Shown here: one piece after another, positions 34,508 to 36,038 of the stretch | Layout of the letters: every line of letters begins with the position of its first letter | Numbering within the stretch: the stretch's first letter is position 1 | Origin: Pedobacter petrophilus | Lineage (GTDB): Bacteria > Bacteroidota > Bacteroidia > Sphingobacteriales > Sphingobacteriaceae | Direction of reading: 5' to 3' | Assembly: GCF_009674725.1 (NCBI RefSeq) | Contig: NZ_WKKH01000043.1 | Span: forward strand, 1 to 36,038 | Length of the DNA stretch: 36,038 nucleotides | Program-made: the position numbers and the translations under genes | The notes under the pieces: model-generated | The model's input: the letters and a program-made list of their open reading frames with translations, nothing else | Database searches by the model: none | Told to the model about the DNA's origin: nothing

Positions 34508-34550
34508 ATGTTTATAATATAGTTTTGAGGTATGAACGCTAAAATGCTCG

Positions 34551-34558
34551 CAAAGGTA
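34551..34558 (-). promoter_or_regulatory. Candidate -7 box for wzi
   Basis: On the minus strand TACCTTTG fits TAnnTTTG exactly and lies 44 bases before the wzi ATG, giving a leader of about 37 bases. The spacing is the same as for the nearer box upstream of the phosphoglycosyltransferase gene. No clear -33 TTTG at the usual distance. Confidence 0.5.
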
Positions 34559-34666
34559 TACAAACTTTCCTCCGTTAGGAAACTTTTTTACTTTCCGGGC
34601 CTCATCTATAACAAATTCATTTGCTTTTCAACCACCAATTTTTCCAAAAAAAACAGGCCATTCGTA

Positions 34667-34802
34667 AAAAAACACCCCTAGTTAATGAAATGGTTGGATT
34701 CCAGGCTACAAGTGAGATGGCGTAAGCGCTAAACAATTGTACGCTGGTCAGATCAATCCCACTCATGTATATTTTCTTATAAAAACTAGGGTTGTGTTTT
34801 TA
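34667..34802. repeat. Nested-palindrome (MITE-like) element between wzi and the deacetylase
   Basis: Outer arms AAAAACACCCCTAGTT (ending 34683) and AACTAGGGTTGTGTTTTT (from 34784) are inverted copies differing only by a two-base insertion. Inside, AGTGAGAT (34711-34718) faces ATCCCACT (34756-34763). Within that, TGGCGTA (34718-34724) pairs with TACGCTG (34740-34746) allowing G-T pairs. TA dinucleotides flank both ends. The whole could fold as one long interrupted hairpin. No coding potential. The remaining parts of 34508-34844 (337 bp) hold the wzi -7 box and nothing else recognised. Confidence 0.5.
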
Positions 34803-34844
34803 TTTAGAATAATTTACCGTTTTAATTGATTTTAATACGTTTAT

Positions 34845-35630
34845 TTGAGGTATCATAATGATTACGCTTTAGAATTACCAAACAAATTGAATATTCCCAT
34901 TGCTATGCTACACCATGTAGCCGAACAGCCTCATCCAAGTTTGCAGCAATTTTCCATCAGTCATAAAAAGTTTATAGAATTCCTCGACAAGATCGAAGAG
35001 AAAGGGTTACAAACCACCACCTTTGAAGAAATCATCACCAGGAAATTAACAACCAGAGATTTACAAAATAAACTGGTCATCACTTTTGATGATTGCGCAG
35101 CCGAACTTTTTGAATTTGCCATCCCGGAATTGGTGAGACGAAAAATGAAAGCCGTATTCTATATGCCCTCTAATCACATCGATGGACAGAATATATGGGA
35201 TATGGAAGAATATAATATGGCGAGTGTAAAGTTGATGAACCTTTCACAATTGCAAAAGCTGCTCCATTTAGGGATGGAAATAGGGAGTCACGGAGAAAAG
35301 CATGTCAAATTAAATCAGGTGAGCGAAGGCGCTGCATATTCCGATATAGCCAATTCAAAAAAAACACTCGAAGAACTGCTTAACCACCACATTTATTCGT
35401 TCGCATACCCTTACGGCGAAATCCCGGCTAAACACCGGAAAATGTTGGCAAAGGCAGGCTATCAATTCGGCTTAGCCATTTATACGCAATTTGAAAACAA
35501 GTATTCACTCCGGAGATTTGCCATCAATGAAACGGATGATCAAAAGATTATTGACATGAAATTAGGCAAAAGGTACCGGTTGATGCGGTTAATTTATGAC
35601 CCGATTTTGCTTTTGAAAAAGAAGTGGTGA
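34845..35630 (+). CDS. Polysaccharide deacetylase (NodB/CE4 family)
   Basis: Removes N- or O-acetyl groups from sugar polymers. The metal site is visible: TFDD at 80-83 (second Asp binds metal) and SHGEKH (148-153) giving the two His ligands. FAYPYGE (186-192) is the usual third motif. No signal peptide is seen, so it is either cytoplasmic or exported without a classical signal. The reading frame begins at a TTG codon (34845), which retains the first strand IPIAMLHHV. An ATG at 34905 would cut into that strand, so the longer form is preferred. It is on the opposite strand from the locus and next to wzi, and could trim the same polymer, but it might be independent. Confidence 0.87.
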   Translation: MRYHNDYALELPNKLNIPIAMLHHVAEQPHPSLQQFSISHKKFIEFLDKIEEKGLQTTTFEEIITRKLTTRDLQNKLVITFDDCAAELFEFAIPELVRRKMKAVFYMPSNHIDGQNIWDMEEYNMASVKLMNLSQLQKLLHLGMEIGSHGEKHVKLNQVSEGAAYSDIANSKKTLEELLNHHIYSFAYPYGEIPAKHRKMLAKAGYQFGLAIYTQFENKYSLRRFAINETDDQKIIDMKLGKRYRLMRLIYDPILLLKKKW

Positions 35631-35763
35631 GATCGCCGGCTATCACTGCGATAAGTAAATTCTATCCAGCAATTCTTAGTCAGGGAAGGAATTTACCTGC
35701 TATGTGCCTGTAGCCGTAGTTGGTTACAATAGAGCAGGGTAATGGTTAATAGCTTATCCGCAC

Positions 35764-35796
35764 TTTGTTCGTCTATTGTTCGTCTCTCATTCGTGT
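35764..35796. repeat. Three tandem 11-nt repeats
   Basis: TTTGTTCGTCT, ATTGTTCGTCT and CTCATTCGTGT follow each other without a gap. The core TTCGT recurs every 11 bases, close to one helical turn. They lie in the 253-bp interval between the deacetylase and the IS-type orfA. I see no other feature in 35631-35883. Confidence 0.6.
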
Positions 35797-35883
35797 ATGG
35801 TATGGCTAAGCACATGGAGTTGCTACATTTGACTGGAGGAATTTAGTTGTCAGATTTAACTAGAAACTTTTAAATTTGATTAT

Positions 35884-36038
35884 ATGAGCAAACGAGTATT
35901 TGATGATTCCTTCAAAAAAATGGCTATAGATTTATCTAATAGCCGAGGATCGGTGAAAGAGGTTGCAGATGAGCTTGGAATAAACGATAGCCTTCTGAGT
36001 AAATGGAGACAGCGTGAGTCGGAGCCCAAACAGAGTCC
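35884..36038 (+). CDS. IS3-family transposase OrfA, N-terminal part (runs off the window)
   Basis: The first 51 codons encode MSKRVFDDSFKKMAIDLS and continue into a helix-turn-helix (about 20-43: VKEVADELGINDSLLSKWR). This is the pattern of OrfA proteins of IS3-family elements, which bind the IS ends and are fused to OrfB by frameshifting. The frame is open to the window end, so integrity and the right end of the element cannot be judged. I cannot place the left inverted repeat with confidence; it should lie in about 35800-35870. An orphan HTH_Tnp_1 protein is the alternative. Confidence 0.8.
   Translation, partial: MSKRVFDDSFKKMAIDLSNSRGSVKEVADELGINDSLLSKWRQRESEPKQS

Noticed and set aside
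35660..35819. Possible 40-codon frame on the minus strand across the 11-nt repeats
   Set aside because: Short, repeat-derived, no recognisable features or promoter.

Overview
The window comes from a member of the Bacteroidota, most likely Sphingobacteriaceae (Pedobacter-like). The grounds are protein character (ScpA, Dxs, Wzi and the Wza/Wzc pair), Bacteroidota-type -7 promoter boxes (TAnnTTTG) upstream of several genes, and AT-rich intergenic repeats. No rRNA, tRNA or CRISPR array was seen.

Layout. Positions 1-979 hold a tandem, hairpin-rich, non-coding repeat. scpA (minus) and dxs (plus) form a divergent housekeeping pair at 1125-3958. A second family of intergenic repeats, two copies of about 300 bp, fills 4059-4772. 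From 4839 to 34507 almost everything is on the minus strand and forms a Wzx/Wzy-type surface polysaccharide (capsule or O-antigen) locus. Transcription starts at the right. wzi stands alone. Then comes a run of about 23 closely packed or overlapping genes from wza (32591) to gmhB (9179). An acyltransferase, an epimerase and the initiating phosphoglycosyltransferase follow. A 3' remnant of manC with its terminator is left at 6448-6664. A polysaccharide deacetylase on the plus strand, two small repeat elements and the start of an IS3-type orfA close the window.

How the genes fit together. The phosphoglycosyltransferase loads the first sugar-phosphate on undecaprenyl phosphate. Five or six glycosyltransferases extend it and two hexapeptide acyltransferases plus one membrane acyltransferase may decorate it. 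Wzx flips the unit, Wzy polymerises it, Wzc and Wza control length and export, and Wzi may anchor the product. Two complete sugar-nucleotide modules are recognisable. One makes ADP-L-glycero-D-manno-heptose, with HldE split into separate kinase and nucleotidyltransferase genes plus GmhA, GmhB and HldD; a GT9 heptosyltransferase-like enzyme in the same run could use it. The other makes a CDP-3,6-dideoxy-4-ketohexose (RfbF, RfbG, RfbH/E1 and an E3-like reductase). Inserted between rfbG and rfbH are a thiamine-diphosphate enzyme and a short-chain reductase. This is the enzyme set expected for a C4-branched octose of the yersiniose type.

Most noteworthy: the inferred branched-sugar pathway, whose E3-like reductase has its ferredoxin domain at the opposite end from the classical enzyme; the manC remnant; an epimerase that appears to have lost the cysteines of its metal-ribbon insertion; an inverted repeat over the predicted start of the large operon; and a nested-palindrome element between wzi and the deacetylase.
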